A stretch of DNA of 64,000 nucleotides from Imbricaverruca yamaguchii. Lineage: Eukaryota; Arthropoda; Thecostraca; Neoverrucidae. Position 1 is the first letter of the stretch. Every line of letters begins with the position of its first letter. This document shows, in pieces, positions 33,845 through 44,185 of this stretch. The stretch spans positions 620,001-684,000 of the forward strand of contig JAOTOL010001565.1 of assembly GCA_034440575.1 (NCBI GenBank), read 5' to 3'. The translations under genes were made by a program, and so were the position numbers. The notes under the pieces were generated by a model. That model was given only the letters and a program-made list of their open reading frames with translations, was not told where the DNA came from and did not search any database.

Positions 33845-36350
33845 GGGTGACACTTATTTTTGGACTTTCAAAAAATGAAAAAGGCAGTTGATTTTCTTGT
33901 TTCTATTAGCCTAAAAACACCACGTAAAAAGTTTCATCCTGATCCAATTATGCTTACCCATGCCTCATCGCACTTGAATGTATCCACTATTAGGCGGGTC
34001 TTATGGGTCTTCCTGGACCCAACGTTGCGATGAGTTTCGAAACTAATCCTGGCCTGGTCCTGGTCTTGGTCCTGGTCACCTGGCCTCAGTCAGTCTGGGT
34101 GACGGTGCTCTTGTTGGCGTCGGGTAATCTTCCCCGGTGCGCCTCCACCACCTGCAGGATGTACTGCGTCTGGTCCTCGTCCTTGGTGAGGGTCAAAATG
34201 TAGTCTTCCATTAGGGCGACGTCACGCTCGGCGAAGTCGTTCAGTACCCGGAGTCGTTCGTCATGCCACTCCGCCGGGTCGGTCTCCAGGAAGCCGTCGT
34301 CGATCCCCATGGTGACGAAGAGCATTCGCGACGACTTAGTCACGAAGTCCGCGAGGGTCTTCTGCGACAAGTCGGCCTTGAGATCAACGACGGCCCGCTT
34401 GGTGAGATCCTCCGAGCCCTCATTGGAGCTGAGAGCCTCGATCATGGCCCGCTTTCTTCCCAGTGGTAAGTTCTCGTCGAAGAACGCCAGCGGGACGAGG
34501 CTCTCACTCAAGTACCACAAGTGGCGAGGGACTTGTCCTCGTACCCGACCAAATCCTTCAGGAGGGCGAGGTCGTTCGCAGGGGCCGATGTGGGGCTCGG
34601 CGCGGCGTACCACGCAGGGACGTATACCGAGACGGGGAACTTGACGTACCGAAGGATGCCGGCGCTCTCCCGGGCAGTCAGGTTTGTCTGTCCTCGGAAG
34701 AGGTAGATCTTCACAGCGTAGATCAGCTTGGCCATCCAACGCGCGTGGTGGTGAGCCACAGGCCGCCGGAATCGAATGCCTCTGGCCGGCATCCCGCCGA
34801 GCACGACCACGGAGAGCTCCAGGAGCTCGCGATAGTCATCCCGTGGCTGGAACTGCGACAGATGGAGCTTGAAACCCGCGATGGGGTTGTCTCGGGAATC
34901 CTGGATGGCCTCCGTGAGGTGGTCATCGGGCATGGTCTCGTACTGGTCCTGATCGATGAAAACCCACTTGTCCTGGAAGCGTTTGAAGAGCGGGTTTTCA
35001 GGCCTGGACGATGGGGTGTTGAGACAAATCCCGTAGGCCTTCGCGGCGATGAGCTCGAGCATGTGGTGCCTGCAGGCGACATTGAGCAGGTCACGACCGA
35101 GCTGCTGCTCAATGTGCACACACGCCCCTGACTGCGGGCCTGTGTTCGAGGCCGTAGTGTCGAAACACGTACCCACGACCGGGTCTGCAGCACCCCCATC
35201 GTGCAGGGCCTCCACGACAGCGTTTGCCATCGCCAGTCCACTGCCGATCTCGAGCTTGGGCACGGAGAGAAGCTTGGTGACGCTGGTCCCAGCGACCAAA
35301 ATCGGAAGACGGTCGACTTTGCTCCTGCTGCCGGTCGTAGAGTTGGGAACCAGTTTTCAGTCCCAGTGAACAACCAGGGGTACGTCCGGCGCAAACGACG
35401 CCTTGATGTCCAGCACGGCCTGCTTCCGGTGGTTCCGCCGGGATTGGCGGATGGACTCCCGATTCATGGTGAGCTCGGATACGTCGTGCCCGAGGGTGTC
35501 GGCCACCGCCGACAAGACGTACACTGCCTGATGGTCCGTCACGCGAGTGCGGTCTAGGGCAGCGGCGACAGTCGGCGAGATTAAAGTATCTCTGCCGCGG
35601 CGGCGCTTCGGCGGCGGTGGGCAGGCGGTGGAAGTCGATGGTCGAGGCTCGTCCTCAGCGCTGGACGTTGTAGAGTTGCGACAGGGGCTGGAGCTAGACT
35701 CGAGCTCAACAGTGTCGATCTCGGCCATGCGCTGCGCTTTCCGAGTCTTGCGATCGCTGGCCTGGGAGGCGCGATTCAACTGCCGCTGCTCGAACTCGGC
35801 GAGCTGCCGATCGACGCCCATCATTTTTCCTCGGCGGCCTTCCTCGCGTTGCGCAATGAGGAACACTTTGTCTTCATCGATCTGGATGAGCTCGAGGGCC
35901 CTTTGGTTAACCTCCACTCATCAATCTCTCGTCGGCGAGGCCGATGACCGGTATATACGTTTTCTTCCGTGTTGCCGGAGCGGCCATATTTACGAAAAGA
36001 CCAAAAAGGGCATTAATATTGGGAAATTGGAACAAACTATAATTATAGTTAAATATTAAACTATAATTATAATTAATAAGGTTGCAATACGATTATTCAG
36101 GGCACACCCGACCAGCACGAACACGTTCTGACTCTATTTTAGCCAACACATACCCGGAGTAATAGGGATGGGTGGTCCTAAAAAAATGTCTGGGGTGTCT
36201 GACATTCAAGTGCGATGAGGCACGCCTTAAAATTATTTGATCGAGATGAAGCTGTTTATGTGGTGTTTTTAGGCTAACACGAACCAAAAAATCAACTGCC
36301 TTTTTCGTTTTTCGAAGAAAAAAAAATATTGTGTCCAAATAGCTGTCACC

Positions 36351-36351
<1 letters not shown>
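33845..36351 (-). mobile_element. 2.5-kb DNA transposon inserted in a (TA)n microsatellite
   Basis: Both ends begin GGGTGACA (right end in reverse complement). Inverted similarity extends about 135-145 bp: AAAAAGGCAGTTGATTTT, TTAGCCTAAAAACACCAC, and GCCTCATCGCACTTGAATG on both sides. TA flanks each terminus, consistent with a TA target duplication, though inside a TA repeat this cannot be proved. The interior carries one long broken gene on the minus strand (34086-35917). The element looks structurally complete but is disabled in its coding sequence. The TA target and GGGTG end recall Tc1/mariner, but the protein does not. Confidence 0.85.
34086..35917 (-). pseudogene. Transposase-like gene of the (TA)n-inserted transposon, broken
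   Basis: About 610 codons run from ATG at 35917 to a stop at 34086. An in-frame TGA at 35357-35359 interrupts VHWD-KLVPN (a Gly codon is expected), and the frame shifts near 34520, between LLKDLVGYEDKSLATC and RHLWYLSESL. Recognisable blocks in order are VPLVVHWD, KVDRLPILV, CFDTTASNTG, NVACRHHMLEL, FKRFQDKWVFID, QPRDDYRELLEL, HHARWMAKLIY, HLWYLSESLVPLAFFD, RDVALMEDY and LTKDEDQTQYILQVVEAHR. I recall similar uncharacterised proteins from several aquatic invertebrates. Spacing of D (VHWD), D (FDTTASN), C-x2-H (ACRHH) and ARW resembles the RNase H fold layout of hAT transposases, but this is inference. The N-terminal 180 residues are polar and may bind DNA. Confidence 0.8.

Positions 36352-36442
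<91 letters not shown>
36352..36442. repeat. (TA)n tract, right part of transposon target
   Basis: About 45 TA units follow the right terminus of the transposon. Confidence 0.95.
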
Positions 36443-36446
<4 letters not shown>

Positions 36447-36752
36447 GTGTAACCTACGTCATGCCAATCGGGGTGCGCTGCTGAGAATGCGGAGTATTCA
36501 CTGTAACTGGACTGAAACAGTAGGTGAAGCTCCACTGCCATTGGATCGATCATATCCAGTGTAAAATAATTGATGATGTGACCTGGAAATTCACAGTTAA
36601 TGGAATTGTGCTATTTCATCCTTGTCTTAGGTTTTTACGAGTTTGCCACATGATGTATGGGCAGTCATCATGCACACGACTGAGAAATACCATAAAATGC
36701 ATCTGACTGAAGTGAAAGTTATTCCACTTTTGTCATCCTTAAGTGGCGATCC

Positions 36753-36807
36753 ATGGGCGCTGTATGACCAACACAGTCGATGCGCCCGAAAGCCCAAATA
36801 ACCAACC
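36753..36807 (+). mobile_element. Ultra-short retroposon U, 55 bp, type copy with target duplication
   Basis: It is bracketed by the perfect 13-bp direct repeat TAAGTGGCGATCC (36740-36752 and 36808-36820). The body starts ATGGGCGCTGTATGACC and contains ACAGTCGATGCGCCC and GAAAGCCCAAATAACCAACC. GGGCGC pairs perfectly with GCGCCC, closing a loop of about 22 nt and leaving a 3' tail of about 20 nt. It has no coding capacity and no internal pol III promoter. Confidence 0.85.
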
Positions 36808-37485
36808 TAAGTGGCGATCCTTTATTTTCTTCCAATCTTTCACTATTCCGAAGCAACTTCTTTCTTCATCCACACAGTTAATGGTGAAGTAATTTTAGGA
36901 CATTGATCATATCAATTGGGGTTAAGGGGGTTAGCGAATAAGCATGACAATGAAAAGGCGGTACTCTGATCATTTATTTCCCACTGGTACGTGCGCATGA
37001 TGGGCATCCTTTCGAATTCGTCAAACGCTGTGCTGTCGTTTTTCCTGATTCAAGCTTGGCCAGGTCGTTTTTATTGTAAGCCGAAAAACAACACGCATGC
37101 TATTCGCCAATTGTTGAGTAGGGAATTCTGGAGACATTTGTTTAGTTGTTATTGGATTTTAGTGGCGCATGTGCCGCATGGGTTATAAAGCGACCTTTGA
37201 TTAGTTACTCTGAGTTTTCCAGTCAAGCTCTGCATTCATGAGAATACGTTTAGGCTTTCGGTTCTGGTTACTCTTTCATAGAAAGTCCTCTACTCTTCTC
37301 CAGACTGCCTTCTTTCATCTTCTTCCTTCCCCTTCCCGACTTCGGGATGTCTTCCTGCTTCATTACTCACCCTGATCCCATCTCTCCCGATCTCCATATA
37401 TGTCGCCGTCTCGATCATCTCAATTTTGTTTTGTTCAGCTTGGTGCCACGTCGGTCCTCACCCGCCAGGATGTTTACTTTGTGTG

Positions 37486-37550
37486 CTTTCTCCTTCTCTC
37501 TTCTCTCCTCTCCTCCCTTCTCTTCCCCTCTCCTCTCCTGGCACACGCCT
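37486..37550 (+). repeat. Pyrimidine-rich CT tract
   Basis: Almost pure C/T for about 60 bases (CTCTCCTCTCC type), without a recognisable exon after it. Confidence 0.85.
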
Positions 37551-38344
37551 CCGGTTACCCCCTCCCCTGTATCCGATCCTGTCGCGAAAACAAATGACTG
37601 GACTGGTCACGAAGTTGCTCCCTAGGCAGCTTCTAGAAACGATGAGATGAGTTGTGTCGTGTGAAGATATATCAGTGGCTTGGTAAATAGTTAAGCTTAT
37701 TAAGCTTCTTAGGATGGAAAGATTATTGTGCTCTTGACCCAGTCCTTGCATTTTCAGGCATGATTGAGGCATGCGGTGAACTTCCGGAATATATCTGCCA
37801 ACCCCCCCCCCCCGTAGAACCAGCCTGTAACAGTTATACCCTTTCCAATAGTCGTTATGGGATTGCTTAGTTCGATTCCAAAATGTATCAGTACGTGTGG
37901 GATTAAGGCCCCGACTACAATCGTCAACTCGTCGGGCATTGTAGAAGCCGAGTCCCGGTGCATACGGACACACATCCGTGTTGTACTTTGCTGTATGTAA
38001 TAGTGTCTTGTGTCTAGCTCGCAGGTTACTTTATGGAGCTACGCCTTGTCTGTCAGCCGCCGAATGTGTGATCTGTGTGTCGCCGCCCATATCTATCTCT
38101 GAGGGTGGTATGCAGCACTTGCTATGAGGCTATTAAGGGCGCAAATCCTGCAAATGGGCGTGTATGGCGAGTTTGCCGGCCCGCCGTCGGCGAGGACGAC
38201 CTTAACGACATTGGTTCCATCCGATGCAATGCTCATTTAATCCGACAAAATAAGGACTTGTCACATTCGTTATCAAGAGGTGTACTTTACGGGTATTGAG
38301 ACCGCAAACGTGCTCAGCTTGGGCTAAGTTTCCGAGTTTTCCCG

Positions 38345-38622
38345 CCGCTACGTTGGTGGCCACCTCGGGATCTCCGGCACTCTGTGGGTGGCCACCTCGG
38401 GATCTCCGGCATCATGTGGGTGGCCACCTCGGGATCTCCGGCACCCTGTGGGTGGCCACCTCGGGATCTCCGGTACCATGTGGGTGGTCACCTAGGGATC
38501 TCCGGCACTCTGTGGGTGGCCACCTCGGGATCTCCGGCACCATGTGGGTGGCCACCTCGGGATCTCCGGCACCATGTGGGTGGCCACCTCGGTATCTCCG
38601 GCACCCTGTGGATGACCACCTT
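38345..38622 (+). repeat. Minisatellite, 32-bp unit, about 8.5 copies
   Basis: Each unit reads GGTGGCCACCTCGGGATCTC, then CGGCACCATGTG. Because 32 is not a multiple of three, the long frames here cycle through all three readings every 96 bp and are not genes. Confidence 0.95.
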
Positions 38623-38709
38623 TAGTAAGGTAATGTGTGATAAACCAATGAAATGCAAGCACACCACGAGTCACCTGTAGTCACCTGCTGCTCCTGAAGT
38701 AATTTAATT

Positions 38710-38757
38710 ATGGGCGTGAGCGAACCGTAGTCGATGCGCTAGAAAAGCTAAATAACT
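38710..38757 (+). mobile_element. Ultra-short retroposon U copy inside a minisatellite
   Basis: It starts ATGGGCGTGAGCGAACC and contains GTAGTCGATGCGC and AAAAGCTAAATAAC. It separates the homogeneous 32-bp array from its diverged continuation. Confidence 0.65.
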
Positions 38758-38940
38758 CGTTGAGTGGTCACCGCTGGATCTCTCGTACGGTGTTCATGGC
38801 CACTTCAAAATATTCCGCATGCTGTCGGCGACTACCTCTGAGTACTCCGTACGATGTCGGCGGCCATCTCCGAATCTCCCGCACGATGTCGGTGGCCACC
38901 TCTGGATCTCTTGTGCCATGTCTGCGGCCACCTCTTGGGC
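38757..38940 (+). repeat. Diverged continuation of the 32-bp minisatellite
   Basis: About six units keep the order GG(C/T)(G/C)GCCA(C/T)CTC, GATCTC and C(G/A)CA(C/T)(G/C)ATGT, with much lower identity than the array at 38345. Confidence 0.7.
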
Positions 38941-39566
38941 GTCGGTGCCGTTGGTAGGGCCGTCGGCAGCGTCACGCCGTCCCCAACGACCTCGGGCGTG
39001 AGGACCCGCTTTGCACTGTTGCAGTTGGTGGTTGGCGTCCGTCGACCGCCGCCACTCACCGTGAGCCATATCAACATGTCATGCCGAAGGTCGTCCTCCT
39101 GTCGGGCAAGCTAACAACCGGGCAATATTTTTCGTCAGGTTCCCAGGCTAACTGCTATTTACGTGCTGCATTATTTCTGGCAGCCGGCGGCGGCGCGGCC
39201 CGCCTCGTCCGCCCCTGTCTTGATTCACGTTTAATAGTCGATAATTGGTGCGCCCGCGTCGCCTCTGCGGGCGCATAAATCAAAATTGTGGGCGTCATCA
39301 AACACAACGACTGACCATCCGACGCGCCTCTGGTGGTGAACTGTACAAACTGGTCGGTCAACTCTCCGCGTTGCATGCCCAAAGTGTGGGCCGGGTTTTG
39401 ATGGACGTCCTCCGATCGCGAGAGTCCGCCCTGTCTCTGTTCACCTTTGGTGCTATGGCAATATAAGGAGTGGAAAATCCGAGCAGTGTGACGCGCCAAT
39501 TGGTGTCACAGTCGTCACCATCGCCATGGCGGTGGTGGTCCTCGATGTTGTGCCACAGTTGCGGTC

Positions 39567-39749
39567 GCGGGGCGGGGATGGCCGAGTGGTTAAGGTGTTG
39601 GGCGCTGAGTGTGCCAAAGGTCCAGGGTTCGACACTAGCGCCGCTAGGGACATTTCCAAATCCTGCGGCCCACCGGCGAAACAGTGTGGGCGGCGCCATT
39701 AGCCGTGAATGTGCATAAAGTGCGTCGTGAAGCCCCCAATGAACAGCAA
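39567..39749 (+). mobile_element. SINE-1, full length with target duplication
   Basis: The head is GGGGATGGCCGAGTGGTTAA and the B box GGGTTCGACAC. The body is GGCGCCATTAGCCGTGAATG, CATAAAGTGCGTCGTGAA, then the tail CCCCCAATGAACAGCAA. It is flanked by CAGTTGCGGTC (39556-39566) and CAGTCGCGGTC (39750-39760), one mismatch. Confidence 0.88.
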
Positions 39750-40204
39750 CAGTCGCGGTCACGCGTCGGCGTCTGGTCCCGTTGCGCGCCAGTCTGCATC
39801 TGCCACCCGTGTCCAGCAGGGGTGGTCCGCGAGCAGAGTTCGCTGTCGCTGATGTCGCGCCAGGGGTCGTGGGCCTGTCGACGACCGTTGTCTGTTGGGT
39901 GGCGGTCGTCATGGCGTACGATTCGACCGGACGTCTTCCGACCGCACCGACCGCACGCCGCCTACTCGATCCTCTGTCGCCGCCGCCAAGATAGTCCTCG
40001 GCACCGCCGGCGCTCCGCCGAATTCCAGTCACGATCTCTTGTGTTATCTGTGATCCATCTGCGGCCGGCCGCCGCTCGGTTGCCGCTCGGCCGTTCCCCT
40101 CGGTCGTTCCCCTCCGTCGTCGTCCACATCCGCGGTGGAGCTTGCTCATGTCACGTGCGTCGTGCATGGCATGTCAGTCGTAGGGTCGCAGAGCGCGACA
40201 CGGC

Positions 40205-40725
40205 GGCGAGGCGTGGCTGTAGATTGGCTGATGTGGCGGGGTACCATCACGGGCGGCTGGTTCCCTCGGGTCTGCCGTGGCATTGGCTGTAGATGAAGTA
40301 ATGTGGTGAGGTATCGCGGGCGGCTGGGCCCACGGGTGTGCCGTGTCACGGGCTGATTGATGTGGCGGGGTACCACCGCGGGCGGCTGGGCCCACGGTTG
40401 TGCCGTGTCACGGGCTGATTGATGTGTCGGGGTACCACCGCGGGCGGCTGGGCCCACGGGTGTGCCGTGTCACGGGCTGATTGATGTGGCGGGGTACCAC
40501 CGCGGGCGGCTGGGGCCGCGGTTGTGCCGTTCCATGGGCTGATTGATGTGTCGGGGTACCACCGCGGGCGGCTGGGGCCGCGGTTGTGCCGTTCCATGGG
40601 CTGATTGATGTGTCGGGGTACCACCGCGGGCGGCTGGGCCCACGGTTGTGCCGTGTCATGGGCTGATTGATGTGTCAGGGTACCACCGCGGGCGGCTGGG
40701 CCCCACGGGTGTACCGTGCCATGTA
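40205..40725 (+). repeat. Minisatellite, 62-bp unit, about 8-9 copies
   Basis: The unit order is GGCTGATTGATGTG, CGGGGTACCACCGCGGG, CGGCTGGGCCCACGG and TGTGCCGTGTCAC. Minus-strand frames with repeated RGGTPPHQSA are artefacts. Confidence 0.95.
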
Positions 40726-41310
40726 TTGTGTGGCAGAGCCTGGTGGCGGCTTGACGTTGGTGCGTCACTGATTCATTGGATGGAAATTTGATAATCTGGG
40801 ATATATTTCAAGGAAGGAACACTCAGCTGATTAATTCATAATTTCCCAATTCAGTCTGCACGATTAGATATGTTATGATGCAAGTATGGTAATGCATGCT
40901 AATGCAAGTTTGTCTTAGTGGAGGGCGCGATTCGATATATATGATTTGAAATATGTGTGACTGCATTAGCCTATTCCCTGTGTTGGGTTCTCTCCTTCGA
41001 GTTCGCGGAAGAGCGTATAAATTAGTGAGTATCGCCTGTGAGTCGCATGAAGCGGAGGATGTGCTGGCCATCGTGTCACCCCTTCGTCAGCGGGAGCGAG
41101 TCGTCTGAGCGGCCAGCCCAGAGATCATAGAGCAGCCGGCTGGTGCACTGGCAGAGCAGCGCGTAGCAGTTGGCGACAATTCTCAGCAGGTTCGACGTGT
41201 GTCCATGTAGTAATCCCCGATGGCTGTTGGCCTGTCGACGTTACGCTAATAATGCTACCGTACTCGAGGTTTCACACGCAGCCGCGCCGTTCGCGTTTGA
41301 CTGACAGGTT

Positions 41311-41362
41311 ACGGGCGCTGCATGCCCGATGTAGTCGATGGCCCAATAAAGCCCAATGACCG
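41311..41362 (+). mobile_element. Ultra-short retroposon U copy
   Basis: It starts ACGGGCGCTGCATGCCC and contains GATGTAGTCGATG and AATAAAGCCCAATGACC. One base is lost in the right stem. No target duplication was identified. Confidence 0.65.
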
Positions 41363-42010
41363 ACCAACGGCGCCGTCCTCTGGTGCCTGGAAACCACTGC
41401 ATTGGTTTCCACTGGTTGAATTCTCATTCACATTTGACGATTCCAGCCTCAAAGCACCAATTCGTCCGCTCGAAGCTCCATTGCGGAACGACATTTGGTC
41501 CCAAAAGTGGGCAGCTTCGGCCATGTGCCACTGCACTCAGGTGCCTCGGCCCATTCCAGCCAGAGCGCGTTCGTGACTGTGGAGGCGCCACGGTGCACAC
41601 ATGCCGAAGGCATGCCGTCTATAAATATCCACATGGGTGCAAAACTGGTGACAGATGGGACTGCTACTCCCACTCAAATTTGAAGGCTGAGGGGTGGGGC
41701 ACCACTACAACCTTAGTTTGTGTGCAGCCCGGTGTCTGGGCGTACTGGCACCTGACTGCCTTGCTGTTTAGCGTGCAGAGCCTATACGTTCCATTCGAAA
41801 AGCAAACATGAATGTACGGGCTCGTAGATTGAAAGCAGAAATTAGGTACCCACCCCGCTCGCCCGTCCCGCCCAGTAACTTCTCACGCCGAATCATTCGT
41901 GTACCACCTGTCCTCTGCATCCCCACCTTCCTCACTGAAGTATATTTCCCACGCCTATGGTCACGTACGAGGCACATTTTGCGGTGTTATTCTGACTGCG
42001 TAGCTCCTCA

Positions 42011-42054
42011 TTGGAGTTTAGGGGCGCATCGACTGCATCGGTCATGCAGTTGCT
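42011..42054 (-). mobile_element. Ultra-short retroposon U, 44 bp, with target duplication
   Basis: The direct repeat TAGCTCCTCA (42001-42010 and 42055-42064) brackets a minus-strand copy containing CATGACCGATGCAGTCGATG, then CGCCCCTAAACTCCAA. The 5' stem strand is truncated. Confidence 0.85.
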
Positions 42055-42964
42055 TAGCTCCTCAAAGCTACCGCAGTCGTAATTTCATTTTGAAGTTCTG
42101 CACTTCCCGAAATGAGCTGCAGCACTCTGAAGTTGTGCATTGCTCCAAAGTGCTGCAGCTGTCGCACCCCATGCTCCCATAGTGCCGTATCTATCGGTGC
42201 AAAGCATATGCAGGACAGGGCATCGTCGTGCGTGAATGCATGTGTCAGTCAAAGAAGAGGTTCTGCTGAAATGCGCTGTTTGGAAGTCCGAAATACTAAT
42301 GCTATTAAATCACGTTTAGACACGACGTGCACGAAAAGCATTTGGGCGTCTATCGAATCGAAGCTATCGGGGAGCGTTAATCAAATTAATTGAAGCTGTA
42401 TTGATTACCGGGTCAACATTTGCGGAATTAATGGATTGGAGGCATGCATGGAGAATATGCATGCATGGATGAATGTTCGCCAAATCTGCACCCTAGGTTT
42501 CGTGTGTGACCATGTCCATCTCACAGTGAACTTGCTGCCAATTATCTTTCATGACTGGTCTTCGTGCGTACCAGCGTGCCATAGAGGCGAGAGTCGCTGT
42601 TTCCTTGAATTGTTGGACGCCGGCCGTCATAACGTCAGTCGATTTCCTCGGAAGTATACGCTGGGATGCCAAAAAGGTTGGAAAGTGACCACTTGAAAGC
42701 CCAGGTCAAGTGTAGCGTTAAATCATGCATTGTGTTGCGTACCCGGTGGCCAAATGCGACCATTTCGTTGTGAAGTGGCCTCGTGCGCCATTAGTCGTCA
42801 GTGAAACAAAACCCAATCCCGCATGACATTTCCTGTTCCCGAATTCATTGGCCGAACGGTGGTGAGCGGTACGCAGTCGACCTTGCCCTTGCCCTGTCTC
42901 GGTGTGCCGTGACCGGACCTATTATCGCCACGCAATGTCACCTACAGCTGTTGGCGACGACTGC

Positions 42965-44185
42965 CGTTATAACATCCGGTGCCGGCCAGAAGGCGGCCGT
43001 GCCTGACCACGTACGGCTGACACCCGCTCCTGTCTGTTGTAGTCGGCACGTGATGGCCGCTGCCGCTGTCAGAGCCCCTGAAAAGGCACCAGCGCCTGGC
43101 CACGTACGGCCGACACCCGCTCCTGTCTGTTGTGGTCGCACGTGGTGACCGCTGCCGCTGTCAGAGCCCCGCAAAGGCGGCCGCGCCTGGCCACGTACGG
43201 CCGACACCCGCTCCTGTCTGTTGTGGTCGCACGTGGTTGCCGCTGTCAGAGCCCCCTCAATAGGCGGCCGCGCCTGACCACGTACGGCCGACACCCGCTC
43301 CTGTCTGTTGTGGTCGGCACGTGGTGGCCGCTGCCGCTGTCAGAGCCCCGCAAAGGCGGCCGCGCCTGGCCACGTACAGCCGACACCCGCTCCTATCTGT
43401 TGTGGTCGGCACGTGGTGGCCGCTGTCAGAGCCCCTCAAAAGGCGGCCGCGCCTGGCCACGTACGGCTGACACCCGCCCCTGTCTGTTGTAGTCGGCACG
43501 TGGTGGCCGCTGCCGCTGTCAGAGCCCCGCAAAAGGCGGCCGCGCCTGGCCACGTACGGCCGACACCCGCTCCTATCTGTTGTGGTCGGCACGTGGTGGC
43601 CGCTGTCAGAGCCTCTCAAAAGGCAGCCGCGCCTGGCCACGTACGGCTGACACCCGCTCCTGTCTGTTGTGGTCAGCACGTTGTGGCCCCTCAAAAGGCA
43701 GCCGTGCCTGGCCACGTACGGCCGACACCCGCTCCTATCTGTTGTGGTCGGCACTGGTGGCCGCTGTCAGAGCCTCTCAAAAGGCGGCCGTTCCTGGCCA
43801 CGTACGGCCGACACCCGGTCCTGTCTGTTGTGGTCGGCACGTGGTGGCCGCTGCCGCTGTCAGAGCCCCTGAAAAGGCACCAGCGCCTGGCCACGTACGG
43901 CTGACACCCGCCCCTGCCTGTTATAGTCGGAACGTGGTGACCGCTGCCGCTGTCAGAGCCCCGCAAAAGGCGGCCGCGCCTGGCCACGTACGGCCGACAC
44001 CCGCTCCTGTCTGTTGTGGTCGGCACGTGGTGGCCGCTGTCAGAGCCCCGCAAAAGGCGGCCGCGCCTGGCCACGTACAGCCGACACCCGCCCCTGCCTG
44101 TTGTGGTCGGCACGTGGTGACCGCTGCCGCTGTCAGAGCCCCCTCAAAAGGCGGCCGTTCCTGGCCACGTACGGCTGACACCCGC
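42965..44185 (+). repeat. Minisatellite, 93/87-bp units, about 13 copies
   Basis: Units carry GCGCCTGGCCACGTACGG, CCGACACCCGCTCCTGTCTG, TTGTGGTCGGCACGTGGTGG and CCGCTGTCAGAGCCCC, with an optional 6-bp GCTGCC. Both lengths are multiples of three, so long frames stay open on both strands for several hundred bases, but no protein is supported. Confidence 0.95.
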
